Positions 23,490 to 32,996 of a stretch of 64,000 nt of DNA are shown piece after piece. The DNA lies in assembly GCF_011769525.1 (NCBI RefSeq), contig NZ_CP050440.1, positions 7,426,001 through 7,490,000 on the forward strand. Direction: 5' to 3'. The notes beneath the pieces were generated by a model, which was not told the DNA's origin, made no database searches, and saw only the letters and a list, made by a program, of their open reading frames with translations. The DNA is from Tolypothrix sp. PCC 7910 (lineage in GTDB: Bacteria > Cyanobacteriota > Cyanobacteriia > Cyanobacteriales > Nostocaceae). Each line of letters begins with the position of its first letter. Position 1 is the stretch's first letter. The position numbers were made by a program, and so were the translations under genes.

Positions 23490-24461
23490 TCAATTCGTTA
23501 TTTTTGAATATTTAGATTTGAGATACCATAAAAGGCGTTTAGCATTAATCACTGCCTCGGCAGGTAAGATAGATTTTACCATGCTCTTGTTCAGCGCTTT
23601 AATGGTTTGCATGAATAGGTTCTGCTGTAATGACAAAATATCTTTAGGTGGCATAGTAGAAACAGAAGAGTTAGGAAATGCCGGATAATTTCGCTTAAAG
23701 CCAAATCCCAGATAATCCATTACTTCGGGACTTAAATTATCAAGATATTCGGTATTAACTATATTTTTTTCCCCATGCCCTATATATTGGCTACCAACCT
23801 GATCAACCTGAAAAAGTAAGGAAGTTCTGGTGTAATTTTTATCTTGAAAAGGTTCTGCTCTATGCACTCCGTGGATATCACAGATAATAATAGTCCCTTT
23901 TTGCATGGGGAATGCAAGTATCTCTTGTTGATAATTTTTTTCTATAAAACTATCACTCAAGTAAATTTCTCCATTATATTTTTGAGACCATTTATGAGAG
24001 TTTTTGACATATTGAAATGCATTCTTGGTAACATCTGATAAGTAAAATAAAAATAATAAACCTGGCATATCATGCTTATCACTGAGTTGATTGCCGATTT
24101 GAAGATTATTATCAGTATGCCAAGGCATATGAGAATTTCTACTAACTTGAAAAATTCGATGATTTGTGAGTTTATAATTATCAGTAAAATAATTTTTACA
24201 AATATCTAATATTTTTTGGGAAGTAATGATTTCATAGGCTTTTTTAGAGTTAGCCAGACAGTGGGTTAAGAATTTATAAGATTGGGCAGTAACTACACCA
24301 ACATCGTTAGTATTAACTAAGATTTGGTTAAAATCAACTTCTTGAAGCATTTCCTCAACATAACTTTTATTTAGGGCCTGCTCAAAAACGAAATAACCCT
24401 TGTCTTTCAGGTCATTCACTATTTGACTAGTACTAATTTTGGTAAAACTTGTATTATACAT
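23490..24461 (-). CDS. phytanoyl-CoA dioxygenase (PhyH)-like Fe(II)/2OG enzyme
   Basis: The 323-residue protein starts with a PhyH-type GYFVFEQALNKSYVEEML segment. It contains the metal facial triad as HTD in MPWHTDNNLQ and the distal His in CDIHGVHRAEPF, followed by an Arg (TRTSLLFQ) positioned to bind 2-oxoglutarate. Such enzymes hydroxylate small molecules or lipids using oxygen and 2-oxoglutarate. Its position between glycosyltransferases suggests that it modifies a sugar, a lipid carrier or an attached acyl group, but no substrate can be assigned. The neighbour at 22339 lies 11 bases downstream. Confidence 0.8.
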   Translation of the reverse strand: MYNTSFTKISTSQIVNDLKDKGYFVFEQALNKSYVEEMLQEVDFNQILVNTNDVGVVTAQSYKFLTHCLANSKKAYEIITSQKILDICKNYFTDNYKLTNHRIFQVSRNSHMPWHTDNNLQIGNQLSDKHDMPGLLFLFYLSDVTKNAFQYVKNSHKWSQKYNGEIYLSDSFIEKNYQQEILAFPMQKGTIIICDIHGVHRAEPFQDKNYTRTSLLFQVDQVGSQYIGHGEKNIVNTEYLDNLSPEVMDYLGFGFKRNYPAFPNSSVSTMPPKDILSLQQNLFMQTIKALNKSMVKSILPAEAVINAKRLLWYLKSKYSKITN

Positions 24462-24681
24462 ATAGAAATTTCAGTTAATTTTGAAAAAATCTTGACATTT
24501 TGGGTGAAAAAAAAAGAAGTCTAGCTTTTGCGGAAATAACCCAAGGTAAGTATGAAAAGAGTTTGTTCTGTCCTACCTCAAAGCAAATTGATATAGGGCA
24601 GAAGATTATCAAGCCTCTCTACAAAAACCATCAATGATTTTATTGGTGTAGTTATTGACTACTAAGCAAAACAATTTAATA

Positions 24682-25899
24682 TTATTTTGCTTTGCTCTCT
24701 GCCAATGCTTTGGAATTAACAGAGGTATTGTTTTGAATGATACTTTTATAATTATCAATCATTCTGGCTGCTATTTTTTCCCAAGTGTATTGTTCCAAAA
24801 TGATTTGACGAGCACGCTCACCCATTTGTTTAACTTGCTGAGGATGGGAAAGATAGTTTTCTAGAGAAGATGCGATCGCAGGCACATTCATGGGTGTGAC
24901 ATAACCAAGTTGATATTCCTGAACAATAGAAGCAAGGGCAACGCCAGGAGTAATCAAAACAGGAAGACCGACAGCTAAAGCTTCTAAGACAACAACAGCA
25001 AAGTTTTCGGAGTAAGATGTCAGGGCAAATAAATCTGAACCTTGGATAAACATATTTTTAGTTTCTCCTTGCACAAATCCCGCAAAGCGAGTGCGATCGC
25101 TAATACCAGCTGTAACTAGAAGAGATTGAATCTCTGCTTCATATTCTTTTGAACCACTACCTGCAATGACAAAAGTGAAACGATGACTAGAAACTTTACT
25201 TAAGGCTGGGATTAAATAGTCTAGACCTTTTTTAGGATGCAGCCGTGACAAGAATAAGATGATCGGCTCATCTGCAGGAAGGTTGAGGTATTTTCGCAAG
25301 GAAGTACGAGCGTTGGGAATAGTAGGAGGAATAGAAAGCCCGTGAGGTAAAACAAAATTAGAAGCTTTGAAATTTAAACGAGCAACTTCTTGCTTTTCTT
25401 GTTCGGAGGTAAAGTGAAGTGCTTGAGAATTATTAAGGTTTGCTTGTTCAATTAAGTTTAGATAAATCTGTTTTTTGCGAGCGCTTTGCTGGAGTGACCA
25501 TTCACATAGCTGTCCTAGAGGACGAACAACATAGGGAACCTTTTGCAAACGAGCGATCGCCATTGCAGCTGTAGAAGTATAGGAAAAAATAGCATGGACA
25601 TGTACTAAGTCATACTTAGTAACATTCTTCCACAACCATGCAGTTAGCTCACTAGAAAAAGCAAATTCTCTGATAGCATGGACATTAGGAGAAAAGCGGG
25701 GAAAAAAACGAACTGGTACTTGTTTGTACTCAATAAGTTTATATAAAGGTACATCTAATACATCATCAGCATTATCATTAGTAGTGAGAATCTCAGCTTC
25801 AATCCCAAGATATCTCAATGCTTTAACTGTTTCTAATATGGCTTGGCTCGGCCCGCCTCTTAATAAAGCTACTGAAGGAATAACATGAAGAATTTTCAT
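24682..25899 (-). CDS. family 4 glycosyltransferase (paralogue B)
   Basis: A 405-residue GT-B enzyme, [20 protein letters not shown]. It is closely related to 20849-22066 across the whole length (shared [14 protein letters not shown]-like and [14 protein letters not shown] segments; EX7E region [20 protein letters not shown]). The start at ATG 25899 is well supported by the paralogue. A strong hairpin with a U-tract lies about 40 bases upstream (25938-25969), so this gene either has its own promoter in a very short space or depends on readthrough. Confidence 0.88.
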   Translation of the reverse strand: MKILHVIPSVALLRGGPSQAILETVKALRYLGIEAEILTTNDNADDVLDVPLYKLIEYKQVPVRFFPRFSPNVHAIREFAFSSELTAWLWKNVTKYDLVHVHAIFSYTSTAAMAIARLQKVPYVVRPLGQLCEWSLQQSARKKQIYLNLIEQANLNNSQALHFTSEQEKQEVARLNFKASNFVLPHGLSIPPTIPNARTSLRKYLNLPADEPIILFLSRLHPKKGLDYLIPALSKVSSHRFTFVIAGSGSKEYEAEIQSLLVTAGISDRTRFAGFVQGETKNMFIQGSDLFALTSYSENFAVVVLEALAVGLPVLITPGVALASIVQEYQLGYVTPMNVPAIASSLENYLSHPQQVKQMGERARQIILEQYTWEKIAARMIDNYKSIIQNNTSVNSKALAESKAK

Positions 25900-26217
25900 A
25901 TCGCTACTGGTATATAATTGGTGAACTGATGGCCAAGCAAAAAATATGTCAGGCTAATTTTGCCTGACAGTAATTGATATCAAGTAGCAATCATGCTCTT
26001 GATATGTAAGAATTCTGTGGTAAGATTTACATCCGTTTTGTATTTATTTTTGCTACCATTCGGTCATTGAGTTTCAAGTTTTTGTTTGAGTGGATTTGGA
26101 AGAGATTATTTACTCAATAATTTGCTTTTACGACTTCATTTTCAAAATAATGCTCAAGCCAAATCTCGTGGCAAAGTTATTCTGAAGTCAATTAAAACTA
26201 GCCATCTATATTAGTTT
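25900..26217. other. 318-base gap with intrinsic terminator
   Basis: No ORF is supported. The main content is a hairpin with a T-run at 25938-25969 on the minus strand (annotated separately). Between it and the next ATG at 25899 lie only about 39 bases, including a TATATA-like stretch that could serve as a -10 element. Confidence 0.5.
25938..25969 (-). terminator. rho-independent terminator after asnB-like gene
   Basis: On the minus strand TGTCAGGC and GCCTGACA form a perfect 8-bp stem with a 7-base loop, followed by TATTTTTTG. This is a textbook intrinsic terminator, about 250 bases after the asparagine-synthase-like stop and about 40 bases before the next gene. Confidence 0.85.
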
Positions 26218-28029
26218 TTAAGAGAAAGTTTGATTAAGCCAATATTGAAAAATTGCCAAGCTCCACTGACGATACCATAATTTCAAGTCGATTTTTTTGT
26301 TTAATTCATGAGATGGGAAATAATCATGCCAATCTTTCTCTAGCCATTGCTGAAATGGAAAAAAGAATCCTCTTTTTGGGCGATTCAGGAGCCAATTTGG
26401 TAATTCAGGTATTGATTTAATTAATAGCTGTTTGCCTGCTGCTAATCGTAGGTTATAGGGAATAGATGATATAGACTCTAGCAATACCCGATCAACTAAA
26501 GGTACTCGTAATTCTAATCCCCAAGCCATACTCATAATATCACTATCGCGTAATAGTTGATTACGCATATAACAGCTCAATTCTAGGAAACTCACTTCAT
26601 CCTCTAAAGAAGGAAAGTTGGTAGGTTGGCTACTCTGATGAGCCATTTTACCTTCTATAATTTTGGAAGAAAAATCTTTGAGATAATATTGAGTCAAATC
26701 CCAAGCTTCTTGATGAGAAAAGATACCCCTAAAACTGTGGTAGGCTCTTTGAGTTGTAGGTTGGTCTTGAAAAAAATCTCCTATACGCTTTAACTGGGGT
26801 GATTTTCCCCAAGATGCTAATCCCCAGCCTAGGCTAGTAGTGATCGGTTGAATCTTTTGGAGTTGCTTTCCCCAGCGAACCATTTGCGGAACTGTTTGGA
26901 AGGTTTTATAACCTCCGAATAGTTCATCTCCTCCTAATCCTGATAGGACTACTTTAGTGCCGTCTTGGTGAGCAATTTGAGATACACAAAAAGTATTAAA
27001 ACCATCAATACTTGGTTGATCGATTCTTTGTAAAAATTGTGGAAATAATTCTTTGCCTATAGTAGATGTAATTTTATATTCTGTATGATCAGTTTCAAAA
27101 TTTTGGGCTATATCGCGGGCAATATCTCCTTCATTCCATTCCTTTTCTGCAAAAGCGATAGAGTAAGTGCGTAATTTACTTTTTTGTGTTTGACGTGCTA
27201 GGGCAACAATAGAAGATGAGTCAATTCCACCACTTAGAAAGATACCAACAGGTACATCGCTAATAAAGTGATGTTCGATAGAGTTAATCAAAGCATGACG
27301 AACTTTTTCTGTGGCTTCTGGTAAAGATATGCTATTATCACTAGTAAAATTAATTTGCCAGTACTGGTGTTGACTAACTCTGCCAGCATACCAATGTAAC
27401 CAATGACCAGCTTCTAAACAATAAATGCCATCAATTAAAGTGTAAGGTTCTGGTACTGTACCGCTAGTAAAATAGCCATATAAACCTTGAGAATTCAAGC
27501 AAAGATTGGGTAATCCAGAAGCAAGTATTGCCCTAAGTTCTGAAGCAAATACTAAAGTACCACCAGATTGCCAGTAATAAAGTGGTTTAATTCCTAAAGG
27601 ATCGCGAGCGATAAAACAAGTCTTGTCTTGGTTATCCCAAATAGCAAAAGCAAACATTCCCTGTAACTGGTTAACGCAATCTTTTCCCAGTTTCTGATAA
27701 AGCCTGAGAATGACTTCAGTATCAGTGCGGGACATAAAATGCTCACCTTGAGCTTCTAGCTGCGATCGCAAAGATTGAAAGTTGTAAATTTCTCCATTAA
27801 AGACGATCCAATAGCGTCCATCGGGTGTAGACATAGGTTGATGTCCCGCTGGACTGAGATCTAAGATAGACAAACGAGTGTGGGCAAGAGCAGCTTGACG
27901 TTCGTTAGCTATGTAAATTCCCTGATCATCTGGGCCACGATGGTATAAAGACTTTTGCATCTGCTGAATTGGATGCTCCAGATGCTTTTGATGAGAATCT
28001 ATGGTGAGAATGCCTGCTATACCACACAT
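26218..28029 (-). CDS. asparagine synthase-type amidotransferase (AsnB family)
   Basis: A 603-residue class II glutamine amidotransferase. Cys2 in MCGIAGIL is the glutaminase nucleophile. RGPDDQG, LAHTRLSILDLSPAGHQPM and FNGEIYNF line the glutamine site. The synthetase half has the ATP loop LSGGIDSSS and SGLGGDELFGGY. The length suits AsnB. In O-antigen loci such enzymes (for example WbpS) convert uronic acids to uronamides with glutamine and ATP, which would suit the diamino-uronate pathway genes at 49-53 kb. It overlaps the upstream GT4 gene by 13 bases, so the two are probably translationally coupled. Confidence 0.9.
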   Translation of the reverse strand: MCGIAGILTIDSHQKHLEHPIQQMQKSLYHRGPDDQGIYIANERQAALAHTRLSILDLSPAGHQPMSTPDGRYWIVFNGEIYNFQSLRSQLEAQGEHFMSRTDTEVILRLYQKLGKDCVNQLQGMFAFAIWDNQDKTCFIARDPLGIKPLYYWQSGGTLVFASELRAILASGLPNLCLNSQGLYGYFTSGTVPEPYTLIDGIYCLEAGHWLHWYAGRVSQHQYWQINFTSDNSISLPEATEKVRHALINSIEHHFISDVPVGIFLSGGIDSSSIVALARQTQKSKLRTYSIAFAEKEWNEGDIARDIAQNFETDHTEYKITSTIGKELFPQFLQRIDQPSIDGFNTFCVSQIAHQDGTKVVLSGLGGDELFGGYKTFQTVPQMVRWGKQLQKIQPITTSLGWGLASWGKSPQLKRIGDFFQDQPTTQRAYHSFRGIFSHQEAWDLTQYYLKDFSSKIIEGKMAHQSSQPTNFPSLEDEVSFLELSCYMRNQLLRDSDIMSMAWGLELRVPLVDRVLLESISSIPYNLRLAAGKQLLIKSIPELPNWLLNRPKRGFFFPFQQWLEKDWHDYFPSHELNKKIDLKLWYRQWSLAIFQYWLNQTFS

Positions 28030-29192
28030 TTAGATAAACCTAAGTATTTTTCTAAATAAATGCCAAGAGTTTGTTTAAAGCTTTCAAAGCCAAATCGCTC
28101 AATTACTTTTTCTCGTAATACATCTGGTTGATAGAGAAGAGAATTGCTATGAGTACCTTGTAATATTTGAATTAGAGCTTGTGCGATCGCTTCTATATCA
28201 TCAGGATCAACAAGTACGCCTAATTCTCCCTGACACAGAGCATCCTGCGCCCCATCTTGATTACCTGCAAGGGTGGGTTTACCGCAAGCTAAAGCCTCTA
28301 GGTAAACAATACCAAATCCTTCACCTTTACTGGGCATTGCAAATATATCGCACATATGGTAATGAGCACTAAGTTCTTCATCGGGAACAAACCCAGTTAA
28401 GGTAACGCAATCTTGGAGTTGATATTGAGAAATTAGCTGTTTAATCCGCGGTTCATCGTCTCCCTTACCGACTAAAATGTAATGCACATGAGGAATAGCC
28501 TGACGAATTTGAGGTAAAGCCGCCAAAATTTTATCGTAACCCTTGTACTGCTCTGATTGAGACAGCCGAGCCACAGTCAGGATAATTGGTTGCTGTGGAT
28601 TTAAACCATATCGTTGAAGCAAGTAATCAGGCTTAGGTGCAATCTGAAAATTATCAGCATCAAATGTATTCGGGAGAACCACAACTTTTTGTGGATCGAG
28701 GTCTTGTTCTTGAAGCAGGCGATCGCGTGTATAGTGACTAACAGCTAGGATGATATCTGCGTGCTTGAGGGCTAACTTCCGAGTTGAGTTTTGCAGATTC
28801 CAAACTTCAATTCCATGAGCAACAACCCCATAAGGAATACCTAAAAACCACTTTAACAAGTACGCAGGAAAGCTAAAGTTAAGATGAGAGGTGATAATCA
28901 GACTAGGGTGTTGCCAGATTCCATATCCTAAAATTTGAGCAGCAAACACAAATGTCCTTAAAGGTAATGACCACGCTCCTGCAAAATGTAATTGGGTGCG
29001 AGCTTTAAAGGAATAGTTTGGAGAGCAGTGAGTATCTTGTTTCAGAAAAATATGATAATCCTGTTGAGGATATATTTGTTGTAATGCTTCTAATAAAAAT
29101 GCTGAATAAACTTGAATTCCACCCTTAAATTGAAAAATTTCAGGAAACCATAAAGAGATTTTTTGTAATTTATCATATTTGGTTTTTCCCAT
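28017..29192 (-). CDS. family 4 glycosyltransferase
   Basis: A GT-B enzyme of about 391 residues. The frame can begin at a TTG (29231), but ATG 29192 (MGKTKYDKLQ) is more likely and leaves a short extension before ISLWFPEIFQFKGGIQVYSA. The donor domain has PIILTVARLSQSEQYKGYDK and the EX7E motif in GEGFGIVYLEALACGKPTLA. It ends 13 bases inside the asnB-like gene and follows the polymerase-like gene closely. It probably transfers a nucleotide sugar to the lipid-linked repeat unit on the cytoplasmic side. Confidence 0.86.
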   Translation of the reverse strand: MGKTKYDKLQKISLWFPEIFQFKGGIQVYSAFLLEALQQIYPQQDYHIFLKQDTHCSPNYSFKARTQLHFAGAWSLPLRTFVFAAQILGYGIWQHPSLIITSHLNFSFPAYLLKWFLGIPYGVVAHGIEVWNLQNSTRKLALKHADIILAVSHYTRDRLLQEQDLDPQKVVVLPNTFDADNFQIAPKPDYLLQRYGLNPQQPIILTVARLSQSEQYKGYDKILAALPQIRQAIPHVHYILVGKGDDEPRIKQLISQYQLQDCVTLTGFVPDEELSAHYHMCDIFAMPSKGEGFGIVYLEALACGKPTLAGNQDGAQDALCQGELGVLVDPDDIEAIAQALIQILQGTHSNSLLYQPDVLREKVIERFGFESFKQTLGIYLEKYLGLSKCVV

Positions 29193-29240
29193 ATAAAACT
29201 CTGAGGATTTAGTTTTTATGATATCTAACAATTTAGGCTG

Positions 29241-30713
29241 CTAAACTACATTTTTTTGAGCCTGTTGTTGGCGCAAGATAAATCTAAATATGAGATATAT
29301 AACTAATGATACAGTAAATACATTGCCAAACATGAGGGAGAAATTCCATTCATGGGAAGTAAAAGAGTATAAAATACCAATCCCTATGACGATTTCTACG
29401 CTACCCATTTTGGGTGAATTAAGCTTTTGCTCAAATAAAGAAAATAATGCCCCTAAAAGAGCCATTCCTATCTGCACACCTTGAGCACCAAAATTAGCAT
29501 ACATTTCTGCTATCAAGGGTAGATTAAAAGTAGTTGAGTAATCTTTTTTTCCAATATATCTGTAACGTCTGCCAAATTCATTACCTATACCCTCTGACGG
29601 TTTGTCAGGCCACAAAGCACGAGGAATAAACTTGGAGAAGAAACCCAAGTAACTCCCACCACTCCAATAAGGTATTGGTTGAGGAGTATCAGCGATAATA
29701 TTAGAAAATAATATAATATGTGCTGTTCTAGACATTGCAGAAGCGCTGGCAGACTCTTTGTCTTCTTTACTATTAAGATTAGGATTAGAGTAATATTTTA
29801 CAGCGATATCTATAAACAATTGAGCCTTTTCTATAGGGCTTGCATTAGCATACGGGCCTCCGAACCAAGTCAATTGTCTATACTCACCTTTCACTATATT
29901 AAAAGTCATAAAGAATACTAATAAAATACTAATCAGTACAATTGGTATACGTTTACGTTCGTAAAAAATAACTATACCCATAAATGTACCGATAAATCCA
30001 ACATTAGCTAATGAACCTCCAACAAACCGAATGAGTAAGTCAAATAGAAAACATGAACCTACAATTAATTTATTTTTTAAAGATAAGTTTTTATTGCGTG
30101 ACCAAATAATATAAAATATTCCATAACCTATATTACCCATTACATTTGATAACTGGTCTACCGATGGCAGTTTAATAAAGTAAGAAAAAACAATATGCAA
30201 TACTACTATTGTTTGAATTGGATTAATCAGTTTATTTAATGAATAAGACGGTAGCTTAATAGGAGAAATTTGTTTCCAGATAGTTAATTTTGTGGCGTAA
30301 AAAACTCCAACCATACCTATTAACCCGATCAGAGTCAATTGCAATGACTGAATGCTTACAGATGCCTGAGACCAACGACCTATACCTAACTTCTCGCTGG
30401 AAAAAATAGGTACGGCAAAGCTATTAACGTAAAAAACTCCCATTAATGGGAGGAATGGCATAGGAGGACGGTTACGATCTAATAGATATTGTATACTTGG
30501 AAAAAATCCTATCCAAAGGATACCTAGTGCTAGAAATCCTTTATCTGTTGACAGCGATACTGGGCGGTGATTCCATAAATAAAAACTACCGACGACTAAA
30601 CCAAATATCAGCAAGAAGCAGATTCTCTTTAAATAAGTCTCTTGCTCCCTTTTTGCCCTAATACTAGCAATTAAATATTGATTTTGTGTATTTTGATTAT
30701 AATAATTATGCAT
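29241..30713 (-). CDS. wzy: Wzy-like oligosaccharide repeat-unit polymerase
   Basis: The 490-residue integral membrane protein has about 12 hydrophobic segments and one large periplasmic loop with SGGSYLGFFSKFIPRALWPD and FNLPLIAEMYANFGAQG. That is the PR-LWPDKP plus E-Y-N-FG pattern of O-antigen/exopolysaccharide polymerases. Wzy enzymes join lipid-linked repeat units on the outer face. Sequences of this family are very divergent, so the call rests on topology, loop motifs and position among glycosyltransferases. No Wzx flippase is seen in this window. Confidence 0.75.
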   Translation of the reverse strand: MHNYYNQNTQNQYLIASIRAKREQETYLKRICFLLIFGLVVGSFYLWNHRPVSLSTDKGFLALGILWIGFFPSIQYLLDRNRPPMPFLPLMGVFYVNSFAVPIFSSEKLGIGRWSQASVSIQSLQLTLIGLIGMVGVFYATKLTIWKQISPIKLPSYSLNKLINPIQTIVVLHIVFSYFIKLPSVDQLSNVMGNIGYGIFYIIWSRNKNLSLKNKLIVGSCFLFDLLIRFVGGSLANVGFIGTFMGIVIFYERKRIPIVLISILLVFFMTFNIVKGEYRQLTWFGGPYANASPIEKAQLFIDIAVKYYSNPNLNSKEDKESASASAMSRTAHIILFSNIIADTPQPIPYWSGGSYLGFFSKFIPRALWPDKPSEGIGNEFGRRYRYIGKKDYSTTFNLPLIAEMYANFGAQGVQIGMALLGALFSLFEQKLNSPKMGSVEIVIGIGILYSFTSHEWNFSLMFGNVFTVSLVIYLIFRFILRQQQAQKNVV

Positions 30714-30725
30714 TAGTTTAGTTAA

Positions 30726-31913
30726 CTAGTTCTTTGCTAGCGTACTACAATTCACCAAATATTGTATTTTAGCGAACAAAGAAGAAAAAGCTGACTCATA
30801 GTTATACTTCTCTTCAAAAGCTTGTCGAGCCGCTAAACAAAGTTGTGCATATTTTTCCTGGTTACTAAAGATATCTTTAACAGCATATGCAATAGATTCA
30901 GGACGATCGGGATCGGCAAAGCGTACCCAAATCTCGTTACCAAGATTTGCTCGATAGTCAGGCTGATCGCTGACAATCACAGGTAATCCACAAGCAGCAT
31001 ACTCATAAATTTTATTTGAAGCTGTTCCCATTGTTTGATGATTAATATCTGCTTTTTTGTATAAACAAACACCAAGAGAGGCTTCCCAAGTATGTGAAGC
31101 TAGTTCACGGTAAGGAACTGGCAAATAATATTTTACACGTTCAGTTAAATGATTGCGAATAGCCAAATCTATCATTAAATCTTTGTCTTGTTTTTCAATA
31201 GGCCCAATCAGTTTAAGTTTGACAAAATCATCTAAATAATTGAGTGAATTAATTAATTCCAGCAAAGAATTTTTTATAGATATATTACCTTGTAGTAAAA
31301 TTGTATTTTTTTGTAATCTTTGCGATATGATATGTTGAAAATTAGGATTTTCTGTAAAATATGATTTTCTAGGGAAATTAGGTACAATCGTTATCTCACC
31401 CTGAAAATCTGTGAGTTTTTGGAATAACAAAGCTCGCTCCTGAGAGGGAAACACAACAACATCAGCTTTATGCACCCACTTTTTTTCTCCTCTTTGAACC
31501 CAACCGGATAAGGAAGATAGAGGAAACAATTGCCCACTGAGATCGTGGTTATGATAAATTAGCGGAATTGAACGGTTTTGCATCTGTTGGCAAAGATAAG
31601 CTGCTACATAAGCAAAAGCATCATAGGCATATATAAGAGATACATTTTTGATGAGCAGCCTAGCTTTGATAACAAAATTAATGTATTCCCAAATTTTAGT
31701 GATAGCCGATTTTTGTTCTCTTTCTCTGACTGATGTATAGTTACCTAAACGATGCACTTTGACATTAGCTGGATATTCCCAAACTGGAAGGTCTTGATTA
31801 CGACCAATCAATACCATATCAAAATGTTCTGCTAATAAGTGAATAGCATTGATGGTAGGAGGATAGTGGTCTGGATTGGCATATATAATGATGCCGATAG
31901 TTTTTTTACCCAT
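30726..31913 (-). CDS. GT-B glycosyltransferase (family 4-like)
   Basis: A GT-B protein of about 395 residues with MGKKTIGIIIYANPDHYPPT at its start. The frame can reach a TTG at 32006, which would overlap the upstream gene by 14 bases and add a Ser-rich extension, but ATG 31913 has an AGAGA-type ribosome binding site and is preferred. The C-terminal half holds NTILLQGNISIKNSLLELIN and an NKIYEYAACGLPVIVSDQPD segment typical of GT4-like enzymes, though the first EX7E Glu is not obvious. Substrate unknown. Confidence 0.8.
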   Translation of the reverse strand: MGKKTIGIIIYANPDHYPPTINAIHLLAEHFDMVLIGRNQDLPVWEYPANVKVHRLGNYTSVREREQKSAITKIWEYINFVIKARLLIKNVSLIYAYDAFAYVAAYLCQQMQNRSIPLIYHNHDLSGQLFPLSSLSGWVQRGEKKWVHKADVVVFPSQERALLFQKLTDFQGEITIVPNFPRKSYFTENPNFQHIISQRLQKNTILLQGNISIKNSLLELINSLNYLDDFVKLKLIGPIEKQDKDLMIDLAIRNHLTERVKYYLPVPYRELASHTWEASLGVCLYKKADINHQTMGTASNKIYEYAACGLPVIVSDQPDYRANLGNEIWVRFADPDRPESIAYAVKDIFSNQEKYAQLCLAARQAFEEKYNYESAFSSLFAKIQYLVNCSTLAKN

Positions 31914-31992
31914 TGTGATCTCTGAGACAGAGCTAGTAGAAATGCTTGATGAAGTGTACAATTTTGTTGAACTTTTCAAAAGGCAAGATTTA

Positions 31993-32937
31993 CTAACAAT
32001 GCTCAAATACTGATTTAATATTACGAACTAGTAAATCTGATGGTTGCATACACTCAGGATCAAACCCACCTTCAAATACACTTTGGCTAATATCGGGAGA
32101 GAAAACTCCTGCATGAAAATGTGCTGGATGCCAGATAGTAGGACAATGTCCCAAATAGGAAGCCCAGTAACTAAATGTACTGCCACTAGAAGCAATCAAA
32201 AGTTTACTTCTAGATAAAGTCAGCATATCAGATAAAGCAGAGTCCGTAGATGCACGCGACACTTGGGTTAGTTTGAGTAAATCACTTAGCTCATGATCGT
32301 GACCATCTGAGAATATGGTTACTGGCACATCATAACCAGCAATTGTACGTATAGCATCAATAACACGAATGAACCAACTAAAAGGAGTGCGAACGCCACC
32401 TAATTTAGTAAAATCATCTTCTGGTTTCAAAACTTTAAAATCACCCATTCTAATATGAAGGCCAATTTCGGGTGCTGGGCGCTGAGAGATATTTTCTAGT
32501 ATAGATGAACGAATACTGGTAAGTAATTTATTTTTAATAATTGGTTGATGCTCTTTTAAATCTACAAAAAAGTCACTCCAATGAGGCAATTGATTAAAAA
32601 CAAATAGATAATAATTTGCTTTTTTAAGTTCTAAATTAGATGCTTTAACTTGAGCAATGACAGGATTTTCCTCAATATGTATATTATTGCTTAACCTGGC
32701 AAGCAGATAATTAACCCAAGATACATAATTTTTGTTATCAAATAAATGCCCATAATATCTTTTATCTTTTTCACCTCTTAAATAAGGGCCTATGACAAAC
32801 TTACCCCAAGCTGGAGCAACAACAGAAAAGCTATTAATGTGCGCGAATAAAACAGCCCTAGCCCAAACTAAAAGCATGTTGCCTAAACCCGCTTTAGGTA
32901 ATTCGGGATTAACTAAAAAAATAGTTTTTTTTTCCAT
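31993..32937 (-). CDS. fucosyltransferase-like (GT11-type) protein
   Basis: A 314-residue protein with the hallmarks of the GT11/O-fucosyltransferase-like group. These are an N-terminal GLGNMLLVWARAV (the nucleotide-binding GxGN), the central HIRMGDF (HxRxGDx) that contacts GDP-fucose, FSDG, and a C-terminal SKLLIASSGSTFSYWASYLG. If correct, the glycan contains fucose or a related 6-deoxyhexose given by a GDP-sugar. No GDP-fucose synthesis genes are in the window. Similarity is motif-level only. Confidence 0.65.
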   Translation of the reverse strand: MEKKTIFLVNPELPKAGLGNMLLVWARAVLFAHINSFSVVAPAWGKFVIGPYLRGEKDKRYYGHLFDNKNYVSWVNYLLARLSNNIHIEENPVIAQVKASNLELKKANYYLFVFNQLPHWSDFFVDLKEHQPIIKNKLLTSIRSSILENISQRPAPEIGLHIRMGDFKVLKPEDDFTKLGGVRTPFSWFIRVIDAIRTIAGYDVPVTIFSDGHDHELSDLLKLTQVSRASTDSALSDMLTLSRSKLLIASSGSTFSYWASYLGHCPTIWHPAHFHAGVFSPDISQSVFEGGFDPECMQPSDLLVRNIKSVFEHC

Positions 32938-32996
32938 AAATAGTAGTTAATTTTTTAAATAGCTAATTTTTATAATTAATTGTTTAATTAGTCTTA

